A DNA stretch of 64,000 bases from contig OY992536.1 of assembly GCA_963921195.1 (NCBI GenBank), positions 284,165,530-284,229,529 on the forward strand, given 5' to 3'. The notes beneath the pieces were generated by a model. That model was not told the origin of the DNA and made no database searches. It saw nothing but the letters and a program-made list of their open reading frames with translations. Of the stretch, positions 23,100-33,239 are shown one piece after another. Numbering within the stretch: position 1 is the first letter of the stretch; each line of letters opens with the position of its first letter. The position numbers and the translations under genes are program-made. This stretch comes from Pegoplata infirma. Its lineage: Eukaryota; Arthropoda; Insecta; Diptera; Anthomyiidae.

Positions 23100-23721
23100 A
23101 CGGAATGACAAAGTTGCTATACCCGCCATACTGTGTTTTGAGGGTATACAAATGTTCCAGGATCTAAGTATATTTTACTGTAGAAAATGTTGTTAATGTT
23201 TCAGAAGCCGAGAGTTCTGAAACACAAAAAAATGTTTCCGATTCTTAAATTTATTTTAAAATGTAAGAAAAATTAATTTAAATTGAATTTAAAGTCAGCC
23301 GATCGTCAATCCTTCGAAAAAAAACTAACCTCCCTCTTTAAAACAGTTGATCAAAAAAGCATTGCATACTTTTAGGATGTTTTTTTAAAGTAAAAATAAA
23401 TCATATTTTAACGAAATGACAAAGTTGGTAAACCCGCTATACTGTGGATTGAGGGTATACAAACTTTCCACGATCTAAGATAATTTTACTGTGGAAAATG
23501 TTGATAATGTTTCAGAAGTCGAAAGTTCTGAAACACAACAAAATGTTTCCGAATCTTGAATTTCTTTTAGAATCTAAGAAAAATGTATTTAAAATAAATT
23601 CAAAAAGTCTGCCTATCGTCAATCATTTCAAAAAAATTTAACCTCCCTCTTTAAAACAGTTGATCAAAAAAGCATTGCATACTTTTAGGATGTTTTTTAA
23701 AAGTAAAATTAAATCATATTT
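23100..23721. repeat. Tandem duplication of about 310 bp
   Basis: Two adjacent copies (about 23100-23411 and 23412-23721) share GAAATGACAAAGTTG, GAGGGTATACAAA, AATGTTTCAGAAG, TAACCTCCCTCTTTAAAACA and GCATTGCATACTTTTAGGAT in the same order. Each unit starts with a HINE-like closing end, so the element end was duplicated with its flank. Confidence 0.85.
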
Positions 23722-23789
23722 TAAGGAGAAGCTTAAAATTGGAAATATATTTTAAAAAAAAATCAAAAACAAATAAAAATATAAATTTA

Positions 23790-24373
23790 TGAAAATTGTA
23801 TTTCATTTGAACGCCACAATTGTTTATTTTATATGAGAAAAAAAAAAAATAAGAAAATTACACCAAACAAACGTGACCCTTCAATGATTAGATAACTTGC
23901 TGCTTCAATTTCCATTTGGCTATTTACACAAATTAAATACAATACTATATATACTCAGTCTGGTGGTCAACATTGACTACTGACTTAAGTAGATAAAACT
24001 GGGAGAACGAAAAAAAAATGTATTTCAAAACGAAATTGAAAACAAACAAAATATAAAACAAAAGTAGGAAAATTATAGGCGTTCAAGACCGACCATATGA
24101 TAACTTAGACCTGAAGCAAAAAAAATCCGGAAAATAGGTCCACAGGTCCAAACATGGACAGACTAAAAATATTAGGTTCGAGATCAAAAAAAATCCAATA
24201 TAAGAAAGATAACTTTCATAACACGAGTTCTAGACACATTTTAGCCAATCTAGTCTAAAAATAAACAGATTTTCACAAAAAGGCTTCGTCCGTGACCCAA
24301 AAGAAGTATAATTTATTTTTTTTTTTTTATATAAAATAAACAATTGTGGCGTTCAAATGAAATACAATTATCA
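23790..24373. repeat. Inverted repeat of about 45 bp, arms 500 bp apart
   Basis: GAACGCCACAATTGTTTATT at about 23809 returns reversed as AATAAACAATTGTGGCGTTC at about 24336; similarity extends over about 45 bp. The right arm lies inside the HINE-like element 24057-24557, so a piece seems to have been copied there in inverted form. Confidence 0.75.
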
Positions 24374-24557
24374 TAATTTTTTTAGATTAACTTATATTTG
24401 CCATGGTATCAACGGTCAACCGCACAGACGGGCGAACATCGCTAAATCTAATTCTGATCGATATACTTAAAGGTGTGTCCCCAAGTCCAGTATTTCTTCT
24501 ATCTTACAAACATCACCAGAAAGTCATTGTTCCATTTACTGGTGTAGGGTATAAAAA
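24057..24557 (+). mobile_element. HINE-like element, second subfamily, interrupted
   Basis: Opens AAAGTAGGAAAATTATAGGC, GACCGACCATATGATAA; closes ACTGGTGTAGGGTATAAAAA. It is related to 14341-15147 but shorter, and it contains the inverted copy at 24329-24373. Confidence 0.65.
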
Positions 24558-25090
24558 CAAAAACCCAGCAAAAGAAAGAAACGCATTGATGCCACATTCA
24601 TGTTAACGTCAGTTATCCAAAGTAACAGTCAAGCTATAAAATACACCACCCGAACTAAAGGGACAACTTAAGAAGATGGGTGGGTGGCTAGGGAGGGTAG
24701 ATATTTCTTGATGATGTTTTTTTTTGTCTTCTTTATTCAACAAAAAAAACATTTATAGCCCGACGAAATATAAATTGAATTGAACATAGAATAGAACTAA
24801 ATGACAAGGGAACTAAACTATACTTGCTCTTGACTGCATGAGGTTTCATTATTATTTCTGTATTGAGGTTGTTACAAAACTGCTCTCCCACTGAATACAG
24901 AACAAAGTGCAAAATTGACGCAGGAAATATGGGAAGTGTACTACTTATAACTACAAACACACACACATGAACCATCACAATGTACTAGAAGTATTTTACA
25001 TTATAGTTCATTAAAATAGTTGAATGTGTGTGTGTAGCAATAGAGTGGCAGTTTTTCGTCAACTGTTGATTTTCTCAGGAGTTCGGGAAA
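24558..25090. other. Mostly unique DNA
   Basis: No supported gene. The minus-strand frame at 24733-24978 is hydrophobic but starts in a TGTG microsatellite and has no recognisable domain. Confidence 0.45.
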
Positions 25091-25210
25091 ATTTGTATTT
25101 TACTGGTCCTAAAAACTTTTTGGTACAAATTTGATGCCAATCGGCTTAAATTAACCCATGGGGCCCGGAATTCAAAGTTTGGGATTTTTGAAAATTAAAA
25201 ACTTAAGAGC
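25091..25210 (-). repeat. Fragment of the 300-bp family
   Basis: GGTACAAATTTGATGCCAAT and TTAACCCATGGGGCCCGGAA match, reversed, the end of the unit at 27595-27640. Confidence 0.5.
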
Positions 25211-25314
25211 AGCTTTGATTTAAAATTATTTTATTCCGATCATAAATAAAAGTGCAAATAAGATGTCCATGCGTTCACAACAAATTTTTAAGTTTTTGTG
25301 TGTAAAAAAATTCA

Positions 25315-25545
25315 CTTAATCCTCTGATGATGATCCTTAAAAAGGATCGAAATATTGGAATGGAAAAAAAGAATATTTATTTACAAGAAAAAACTGGCCT
25401 AGAAGAATTTTTATTTATTTAAATCGGAAAGGTCAAATAATAACACTAAATCCTCTGATGATGATCCTCAAAGAGCATCGAAATATTGGAATGGAATAAA
25501 AGAATATTTATTCACAAGAAAAAACTGGCCTCGAGCTCGAAGAAT
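25315..25545 (+). repeat. Two tandem copies of the CTGATGAT hairpin motif
   Basis: At 25322 and 25451 the sequence reads CTGATGAT, then a 7-bp stem closed by loop AAA (GATCCTT/AAGGATC in the first, GATCCTC/GAGCATC in the second), then GAAATATTGGAATGG. Each is followed by AACTGGCCT, and the second by CTCGAGCTCGAAGAATTTTT. The unit is about 129 bp. Confidence 0.75.
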
Positions 25546-25609
25546 TTTTAATTATTTAAATTGGAAAGGTCGAAAAATAACAACTTCAATTAAATTACAA
25601 TTGTTTTAT

Positions 25610-26460
25610 TCAACCATTTAAATATTATGTTTTGAAAAGCTCGAGGTCATAATTTCCTTTACTAATTAAAACTATGATATTCTCCTAGCGTAATTTTCAA
25701 AAGCATTACTTTGATACCTGTAGAGTAGGGTTTTTATATATGCTAAATAGTCTTGACAATGGAATCTAACAAATTCCGAAGCACGAGTCGACAAAGTCAT
25801 GCAAAAATGGCCAGCATAAATAAATTTAAAGCAGAACAAGTAAAAAAGTTAAATTCGGCCTTGCCGAATGTAGTGATATCCTCCACAATTTCAAAATGAT
25901 TATTGCAAAAAACTTTATTTAAAAGGAAATTACTTTTGACAAAAAAAAAAAAATTTAAAAAAAATTTCCGTGAAAAAAAATTTTGGTAAAAAAATCCTCG
26001 ATTTTTTTCTTTTTTTGTCAAAAAACATGTTAGTACTTGTTTAAATACCATTTGGTGTTCAAGTATGTTCACATATGTCAACCAGAAGCCGAATTAAAGC
26101 ATTTTGTATTTTTAGGTTATGTTGAATGAACTGAAATTTTTGAGGTGTGCTTACATTTTCGTTCATAACTTTTGAACCGCTGAACCGATATCGCTCAAAT
26201 GCAATACCAAACTTCTCGGGAGAACTTCCAATAAATATGTTAAGTTTCAGTCATCTCTGTGCAATATTTTGTCCGTGATAGCATTTTCCACAGACAGACA
26301 GACATCGCAGACCGATATTTAGATGAGTTACAAACGGAATGACAAACTTATATATACCCTCTATCACTAAGTGGAGGGTATAAAAATAGTTTTCTTGAAA
26401 ATCATTCTTCTCATCAAAGTTTTAATTAGTAAAGAAAATAATGACCTCGAGCTATAATAA
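25610..26460. repeat. Inverted CTCGAG blocks flanking a HINE-like insertion
   Basis: GCTCGAGGTCATAATTTCCT at 25639 and its reversed counterpart GAAAATAATGACCTCGAGCT at 26434 enclose the HINE-like copy 25836-26386. The left side also repeats the TTGACAATGGAATC...CCGAAGCACG hairpin near 25750-25790. Confidence 0.6.
25836..26386 (+). mobile_element. HINE-like element, common type
   Basis: From ACAAGTAAAAAAGTTAAATT to AAGTGGAGGGTATAAAAA. A short deletion has removed sequence after the CAGACAGACAT tract near 26300. Confidence 0.8.
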
Positions 26461-26479
26461 ACCTACTCAAAACGTAGGA

Positions 26480-27690
26480 AAAAATCGCAATTTAAATTTT
26501 TTTTTTTTTTTGACAAATTTTAAATGGCGATATCTCGAAAACCGCTCGACCGATATTTGTATTCATCATGGCAAAATTAACAAAAATAATGTATTGCAAC
26601 ATAATTTTTATTTTTCAAAAATACCAAAATTTAGTGAAATTTTCTAAAAATCCAAGCTTTAATACAAGTGCGCCACGGGTTAAAATGATCGAATATGGGT
26701 CAAATAAAATTTAAATTATAGTTTGTCTCAAGCTTTATGAAAGGGTCAATGGATAGAAATTTTAAGATTTTTGTTTTAATATCTTAAACAAAGGAAAAAC
26801 TTTAATTTTTTGCAAATTTTAAATATGGATATCTCAAGAACCATTCGACCGATTTTAAAATATTTTTGATATTTGTGTTTACCGCATCAAAATAAATAAA
26901 GATTATTTTGAGCCAAACCCGATAATTTTTACCCGTGGCGCCCTTTGAACAAAGTTTCGGTTTTTTAGAAAATGTTCGCCAAAAACTATAAACTTTGATC
27001 GAAGGGTGCCATGGGGTTAAAATGGTGTGACTCAAGCTCAACGAAATAGTCAATGGAAAAAATCTGAAATTTTTAGAAAATTTCTTGAACGTAGGAAAAA
27101 GCCGCCATTTTTAGAAATTTTTTAACAAATTTCAAATGGCGATATCTCAAAACCCGTTCCACCGATCTCAAAATTTTTTTGATATTTGTATTCAGCATGC
27201 CAAAATTAATGAAAATGTACCGCAAGATATTTTTTATATTATTATTTTTCAAAAATCCCAAATTTTCGTAAAATTTTTCCAAAAATTTAAACTTTGATGG
27301 AAGTGCGGGTTTAAATGATCGTTTTTGGCTCAAATTAAGTTTTAGTAAGAGATTGTCTCAAGCTCTATGAAAAGGTCAAGGGAAAGAAATTTTAAGATTT
27401 AAAAAAAAATAAAATTCTTAAGCGTAGGAAAAAATCGCCATTTTTTCAAATTTCAAATAGCGATATCTCGAAAAATGTTCTACAGATTTTAAAATTTTTT
27501 TGATATTTGTGCATAAAAATTAATATATTTCATGTGTAGCAACACATATTTTTAAAACCTATTTTTTTTTTAGTTTTTCAAAAATCCAAAACTTTGATCA
27601 CCGGGCACCACGGGTTAATTTAATTCGATTGGCTTCAAATTTGTACCAAATAAGTCTTATGCTTTCGAAAAATAAAATTTGCCCGAACGT
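26480..27690 (+). repeat. Four tandem units of about 300 bp (ATATCTCGAAAACCG family)
   Basis: Each unit has, in order, AAATGGCGATATCTCGAAAA, CGACCGATTTTAAAAT, ATTTGTATTCAGCATGCC, AACTTTGATCGAAGG, CGCCATGGGTTAAAATG, TTGGCTCAAATTAAG, TGTCTCAAGCTC and TTCTTGAACGTAGGAAAAA. Units begin near 26510, 26810, 27120 and 27440. Single units are scattered at 15590, 20077, 21656 and 25091. No coding frame is kept. Confidence 0.8.
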
Positions 27691-27984
27691 TCTAAATCGG
27701 AAGAAAAACTTTTTTGTCATACAAAAAAAAATGCCGCTCTTATGTGGCAATAATGTAATGAAAACTAACTGCATTGTGAGGATGTGTTTGGTGGAGCTCA
27801 AATTTTAATGTCAGAATGACGTAGAAGACCAACGGCTACATTTGGTTTGGAAATTATTATCATTATTTTACAGCCACCGCCCTCTTTTTGAAATTATTTT
27901 CATTATTATTACATCTACATCATTTCCAATAAGTCTTTGAAAGTGTTGAAATAAAATGGGAATCCCTTCATTTGTGTCTGGTGC
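27691..27984. other. Short unique stretch
   Basis: No gene seen; two related ATTATTTTCATTATTA segments near 27850 and 27890. Confidence 0.4.
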
Positions 27985-28790
27985 TTTGTATGGGGACTAC
28001 AAGAAGAACTAGTCCGATTCTTTTACAATTTGACATGGTGATTTGTGAATACACAAGTAAAAAAGTTAAATTCGGCCTTGCCGAATGTAGTAATACCCAC
28101 CACAATTTCAAAAAGATTATTGCAAAAAACTTTATTTAAAGGAAATTACTTTTGAAAAAAAAAATTTTTTTTGAAAAAAAAATTTCCGCGAAAAAAAAAT
28201 TTTGGTAAAAAGAAATCCGCGATTTTTTTTTTGTCAAAAAATATATTCGTACTTGTTTAAATACCATTTGGTGTTTAATTATGTTCACATATGTCAACCA
28301 GAAGCCGAATTAAAGCATTTTGTATTTTTAGGTTATGTTGAATGTACTGAAATTTTTGAGGTGTGCTTACATTTTCGTTCATAACTTTTGAACCGCTGAA
28401 CCGATATCGCTCAAATGCAATACCAAACTTCTCGGGAGAATTTCCAATAAATATGTTAAGTTTCAGTCATTTCTGTGCAATATTTTGTTCGTGACAGCAT
28501 TTTCCACAGACAGACAGAAGGACAGACGGACATCGCTAGAATGTCTTAAAATCGATCGGGAATCATGAATATATATACTTTATGGGGTCCCAGATCGACA
28601 TTTCGATGAGTTACAAGCGGAATGACAAACTTATACATATATACCCTCTATCACTAAGTGGGGGGTATAAAAATACGATTACCTGGCAAATTTCAAAAGG
28701 GGACGCTTATATGGAGCAAGGCCTAAATATGGACAGAGTCTTTTCCAATATCAATAGGCTTCGTCCTTGGTCCAAAGAGGCTTAATTAAG
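27985..28790 (+). mobile_element. Second-subfamily HINE-like element split by a later copy
   Basis: 27985-28052 (GGGGACTACAAGAAG, TGGTGATTTGTGAATAC) and 28674-28785 (ACGATTACCTGGC, AATAGGCTTCGTCCTTGG) are colinear with 14700-14905 and are separated by the common-type copy 28053-28673. The common type is therefore the younger insertion. Confidence 0.65.
28053..28673 (+). mobile_element. HINE-like element, common type, nested
   Basis: From ACAAGTAAAAAAGTTAAATT to AAGTGGGGGGTATAAAA; full set of landmarks including the CAGACAGAAGGACAGACGG tract near 28508. Confidence 0.82.
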
Positions 28791-28799
28791 TTACCGAAT

Positions 28800-29731
28800 A
28801 GTAAACGAAAATATGCGCTAAAAATTCAAAATATGCACAAAAACCCTAAAAATATGCCCTACAAAATTTAATGTGGACAAAAAAAATAACGCCGGATTTA
28901 AATAGTCACATTTAAAGCTTTATTGTAAGTAATTTAAAAAAATTTAATAATTTTTAATAAATTCAAAGTATTTTTTAAACAAATTAATTAAAATATGCAA
29001 AAATATCCACTTAAAAGTTGAAAATATGCACAAAATATGCATTTAAAATCAAAATATGCAAAAAATATGCATTTTCAAAAAATTCATTTTTACCAATATA
29101 TGAATTTTCACCAAAATATGCATTTTCACCAAAATATGCATTTCCACCAAAATATGAATTTTCACCAAAATATGCATTTTCACCAAAATATGCCTTTTCA
29201 CCAAAATATGCCTTTTCACCAAAATATACATTTTTACCAAAATATGCATTTTCACCAAAATATGCATTTTCACCAAAATATGCATTTTTACCAAAATATG
29301 CATTTTCACCAAAATATGCATTTTCACCAAAATATGCATTTTCACCAAAATATGCATTTTCACCAAAATATGCATTTTCACTAAAATATGCAAAAAGAAA
29401 TCGATGCAAAAAATAACACCGGATTTAAATTGTAGCATTTAAAGCTTTATTTTAAAGTAATTTAAATAAATTTAATAATTTTTAATAAATTCAAAGTATT
29501 TTTTAAACAAATTAATTATAACATGCAAAGATATTCACACAAAAGTTAGAAATATGCACAAAATATGCATTTAAAACCAAAATATAAAAAAAATAAGCAT
29601 TTTCACCGAAATAATCAAAAACAAATCGATGACATTTTTACACAAATTTGTTGATTCGGAAAGATAATTTGTCAATATCGTTTTTAGACTATCGACAAAA
29701 AAACATGCATTTGCATGGAAATCACATTCCA
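28800..29731 (-). mobile_element. Decayed hAT-type element related to 29890-30403
   Basis: Read on the minus strand it has ATTTCCATGCAAATGCATG near 29703-29726, then many TGCATATTT motifs, then ACGTTATTTTTT-like sequence and finally GCGCATATTTTCG near 28817. This order matches the plus strand of 29890-30403, so it is an inverted, diverged relative. A segment of about 170 bp (CCGGATTTAAAT..., TTTAAAGCTTTATT...) is present on both sides of the internal 18-bp array. No clear target duplication. Confidence 0.6.
29088..29393 (+). repeat. 18-bp tandem array, about 17 units
   Basis: The unit AAATATGCATTTTCACCA has period 18 with few changes. Since 18 is a multiple of three, frames stay open on both strands (four frames of 115-132 codons), which are artefacts. 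Confidence 0.95.
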
Positions 29732-29889
29732 ACTTATACTTAACAAATAGAATAAAATATTTTTAATTGAATTTTAATTTTATAACTGCTCTTCGGCGAT
29801 TCAATTTTTGAAGCCTTTCGAAGTTCGTTGGTATTAATTTTGAGTGAAAAAGTTTTGAGTGAAAAAAAAATTAAGTAAAAAATAATGAG

Positions 29890-30403
29890 TAGGGATGAGA
29901 TTTCCATGCAAATGCATTTTTTTCTCGATATTCTTTTCGAATCAAGAAATTTGGGTTAAAACGGCATCGATATTGAATATTTTTGCATATTTTGGTGAAA
30001 ATACATATTTTTGCACATTTTGGTTTTAAATGCATATTTTGTGCATATTTCCAACTTTTAATTGCATATTTTTGCATATTTTGCCATAAATTAGCAAAAA
30101 CACAAATTGAAATTTATATGTTCAAAAACAATTTTAAATTTTAAAAATTTATTTTGAAAATTAGAAAAAAAAATTTTTATAGATATTCTTGATTCCTAAA
30201 AAAATCTTGCTTACGTAAAGTTTAAAATGTTACTATTTAAACACGACGTTATTTTTAGCCTTTTAAGAAGTTTTTTCTATGAAAACAAGATTTTTATTGC
30301 ACACATGTTATTTTTTAGTGAATATTTTTAGGTTTTTTAGTGCATATTTTGAATTTTTTAGCGCATATTTTCGATATTTTAGTGCATGAAAATCTCATCC
30401 CCA
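29890..30403 (+). mobile_element. hAT-type non-autonomous element with 8-bp target duplication
   Basis: The ends TAGGGATGAGATTT and AAATCTCATCCCCA are inverted repeats with one mismatch. They are flanked by ATAATGAG at 29882-29889 and again at 30404-30411, an exact 8-bp duplication as made by hAT transposases. The interior repeats TTTTGCATATTTTG and TTTAGTGCATATTTTG. It is 514 bp and has no transposase gene. Confidence 0.9.
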
Positions 30404-30424
30404 ATAATGAGTAAAAACAATTTA

Positions 30425-30545
30425 GTAAAATCATCCCTGTTCCATTTCATTTTGTTCCTCGTTCTGTTTCATTTCGTCTCCTGCTCCATTTAATTTTGTT
30501 TCCTCTTTCATTTCATTTCGTTCCATGTAGGTTTCATTCTTTTTC
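30425..30545. repeat. Imperfect short repeats of TTCCATTTCATTTTG
   Basis: Variants of TTTCATTTYGTTCC follow one another at a spacing of about 10-20 bp. The minus-strand open frame here only reflects this repeat. Confidence 0.6.
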
Positions 30546-31437
30546 GTACTAAAAAAAAACAGAACAAACACAGACCGATTGGATATTTTTTTCGTTAGAT
30601 CTTTAATTTGTCTAGAAAACACATACAAATCAAATTTGAGTGGAATTGCCTAAACTTTGTGGCCAATAGACCGATCGGGTTAAATTTTTATATGGGGACA
30701 AAGTCTACAAATGGTCCAATTATATTCAGATTTAATTAGGTTTTCACTTTTAAAAAAATTTAATTTAACTTTTTTAAACTTTAATTCAAAAATTCCCCAT
30801 TTTGATTTAAAAGTTTTCAATTTTAATTCAAAAAATTTTAATTTAAAAGTTCCTTTTTGGATTTTAATTTAAAATCTTCCAAGGTAACAAATGGTGTAAA
30901 TCATCACATGAAAATACACAGGAGTAGCAAAAGGTTAAACTTCAATTTGCTACTTCATTAATAATGCATTTTTTTTTTTTGTATGTTTTGGTCTCCCTGC
31001 GGTTTTTTTTTCCAATAATTATGATGCACAATTTATAAATACTAACAATTCTTCTACTCCTGACTCCGGTAATGCAAACTGAAAGATATTGTTCAATTTA
31101 CAATTGAAAAAAGAGAAAAAACTTTTAAATGTTTATTTACATTAAATTTATATTTGTCTGGCTTTAAGTACCGTCCGTCCGTATTCTTGGTGTAGGTACA
31201 CGTAGTTTAATCATCATAATCATTTATACTCTTGGTTTATGTTTAAATAGTCTCCAAAGAAATTGCATGCAGGAGGTCATTCCAATACTGTACTTCGATA
31301 TATTGATGGTATTCATGTCAAAAATTTAAAGTCTTATAAAGTGGAAAATGCAAAATTTTATAATTTATAATTGCAATATTAGAATTTAGCAGTTTGCAAG
31401 TCTAAAAATTCTGACGTGAATACCACTTCTATAAGAA
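30546..31437. other. AT-rich DNA, mostly unique
   Basis: No gene. 30770-30880 repeats TTTTAATTTAAAA; 30660-30720 resembles a decayed HINE-like interior. Confidence 0.45.
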
Positions 31438-32055
31438 ACAAGTAAAAAATTAAATTCGGCCTTGCCGAATGCAGTGATACCCTCCACAATTTCAAAAAGT
31501 TTATTGCAAAAAACTTTATTTAAAAGGAAATTATTTTTGCAAAAAAAAAAAAAAATTTTTTGAAAAAAAAAATTTCCGCGAAAAAAAATTTTGGTAAAAA
31601 AAAAATCCGCGATTTTTTTTTTTTTTGTCAAAAAATATGTTTGTATTTGTTTAAATACCATTTGGTGTTCAATTATGTTTACATATGTCAACCAGAAGCC
31701 GAATTAATGCATTTTGTATTTGTAGGTTATGTTGAATGTACTGAAATTTTTGAGGTGTGCTTACATTTTCGTTCATAACTTTTGAACCGCTGAACCGATA
31801 TCGCTCAAATGCAATACCAAACTTCTCGGGAGAACTTCCAATAAATATGTTAAGGTTCAGTCATCCCTGTGCAATATTTTGTCCGCGACAGCATTTTCCA
31901 CAGACAGACAGACGGACATCGCTAGAATGTCTTAAAATCGATCGGGAATCATGAATATATATACTTTATGGGGTCCCAGACCGATATTTCTATGAGTTAC
32001 AAAAAGAATGACAAACTTATATATACCCTCTATCACTAAGTGGAGGGTATAAAAA
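31438..32055 (+). mobile_element. HINE-like element, common type, full copy
   Basis: From ACAAGTAAAAAATTAAATTC to AAGTGGAGGGTATAAAAA; all landmarks present, purine tract CAGACAGACAGACGG near 31903. Confidence 0.83.
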
Positions 32056-33239
32056 GAAAGAGCAATGTTAAGTTATGAAGTGCAGAAACAAATTAAAATA
32101 GATTATTGACGCAATTACAAACATTTTTTTTTTATTGTAAAAAAGAAAACTGATAAAGCCCAATTGTCACCGTACCACATCAATGTGTAAAACGATTTTC
32201 GTAAAAAAGGAGTGCATACTTTTAGGCACAAAGAAAAAAATAATATTGCGTATAAATTTGGGCATATTTAAAAATGTTTCTAAAAATTTCGAACATCTTT
32301 TCACTGGGCGGTATAAAAAAACAATGATCTTTTGATCAAAAAAGGTCGTTAACTTTAAAAAGTAAAATGTGTAAATGATTTTTGCTCTGCATAAATACAG
32401 TGGCCGACAGATTTCTATATACGACTACATAGTAGATGTAATTCGTTAACGACAAAGTTAAAAATAATAGATCTAAGTAATTATTATCAAACAAGTATTT
32501 TTGCAAAAAGTGCTGTGTAGGTAATTTACCAAGCTTTAATTTAAGCTTAATGGCGTCCAGATTGAGAAAATATAAAATGTGCTACGAGGGTCGAAATTGA
32601 AATTATTGAAAGGCCTTTTTTAAAAAATTTTAAAGCCGATTTTTTTCCAAGCTTATTGAATTTTTACAAATAATTTAAAAAATAATTTAAAAAATAATGT
32701 TGGTCTTTAACAAGAGCAAAAAAGGTTTCTCTGGCGAAAAAATATTAACTTTTGAAATGTTCAATTTTAAATAAAATTTAGTTTCTATTTAAAACACATA
32801 AAAACCTTTTTTTTGGCAACTCTTCGCATTCGAGTATTAGGAAAAAAAATTAAAATTTCGAAAAATTATTGCATACCTTTGGGCTTCAAAAAATCTTATT
32901 GTTAGTATTCTTTAATAGCTTTTTCTCTTATTTTTAATCTATAAAACGTTTAAATCTTTAAACTCTTAAATACCTTTTTAAAAAATACAATTAAGTTTTG
33001 TAAATATTTTTGTTAAATTGTATTACACTTGAACGGACGAACAGTGGCGACATGTATTGATTGTTGCTGTCTATAAAAAAGAAATTTGATCTTTATTGGT
33101 TGGTTTGGCTGAAAACAAAAAAATTTTAGTTGCTGGCAAAAAAAAAAATATAATACAATTTCAATTGTATTTTTATACCCGACTAATATACAAAAAATTC
33201 TGGTATATTTAATTGGCATATAGTTTGCTACAATCCCAC
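32056..33239. other. AT-rich DNA, nothing recognised
   Basis: No gene. A few phrases (GTGCATACTTTTAGG near 32211) recall the tandem duplication at 23100-23721. Confidence 0.45.

Noticed and set aside
24733..24978. Hydrophobic 81-codon minus-strand frame that could be a membrane peptide
   Set aside because: Its start lies in a TG/AC microsatellite, there is no signal-peptide-like ending and no supporting context.
29011..29438. Four overlapping frames of 115-132 codons with YFGENA or QNMHFH repeats
   Set aside because: Product of an 18-bp tandem repeat without stops; not a repeat protein.
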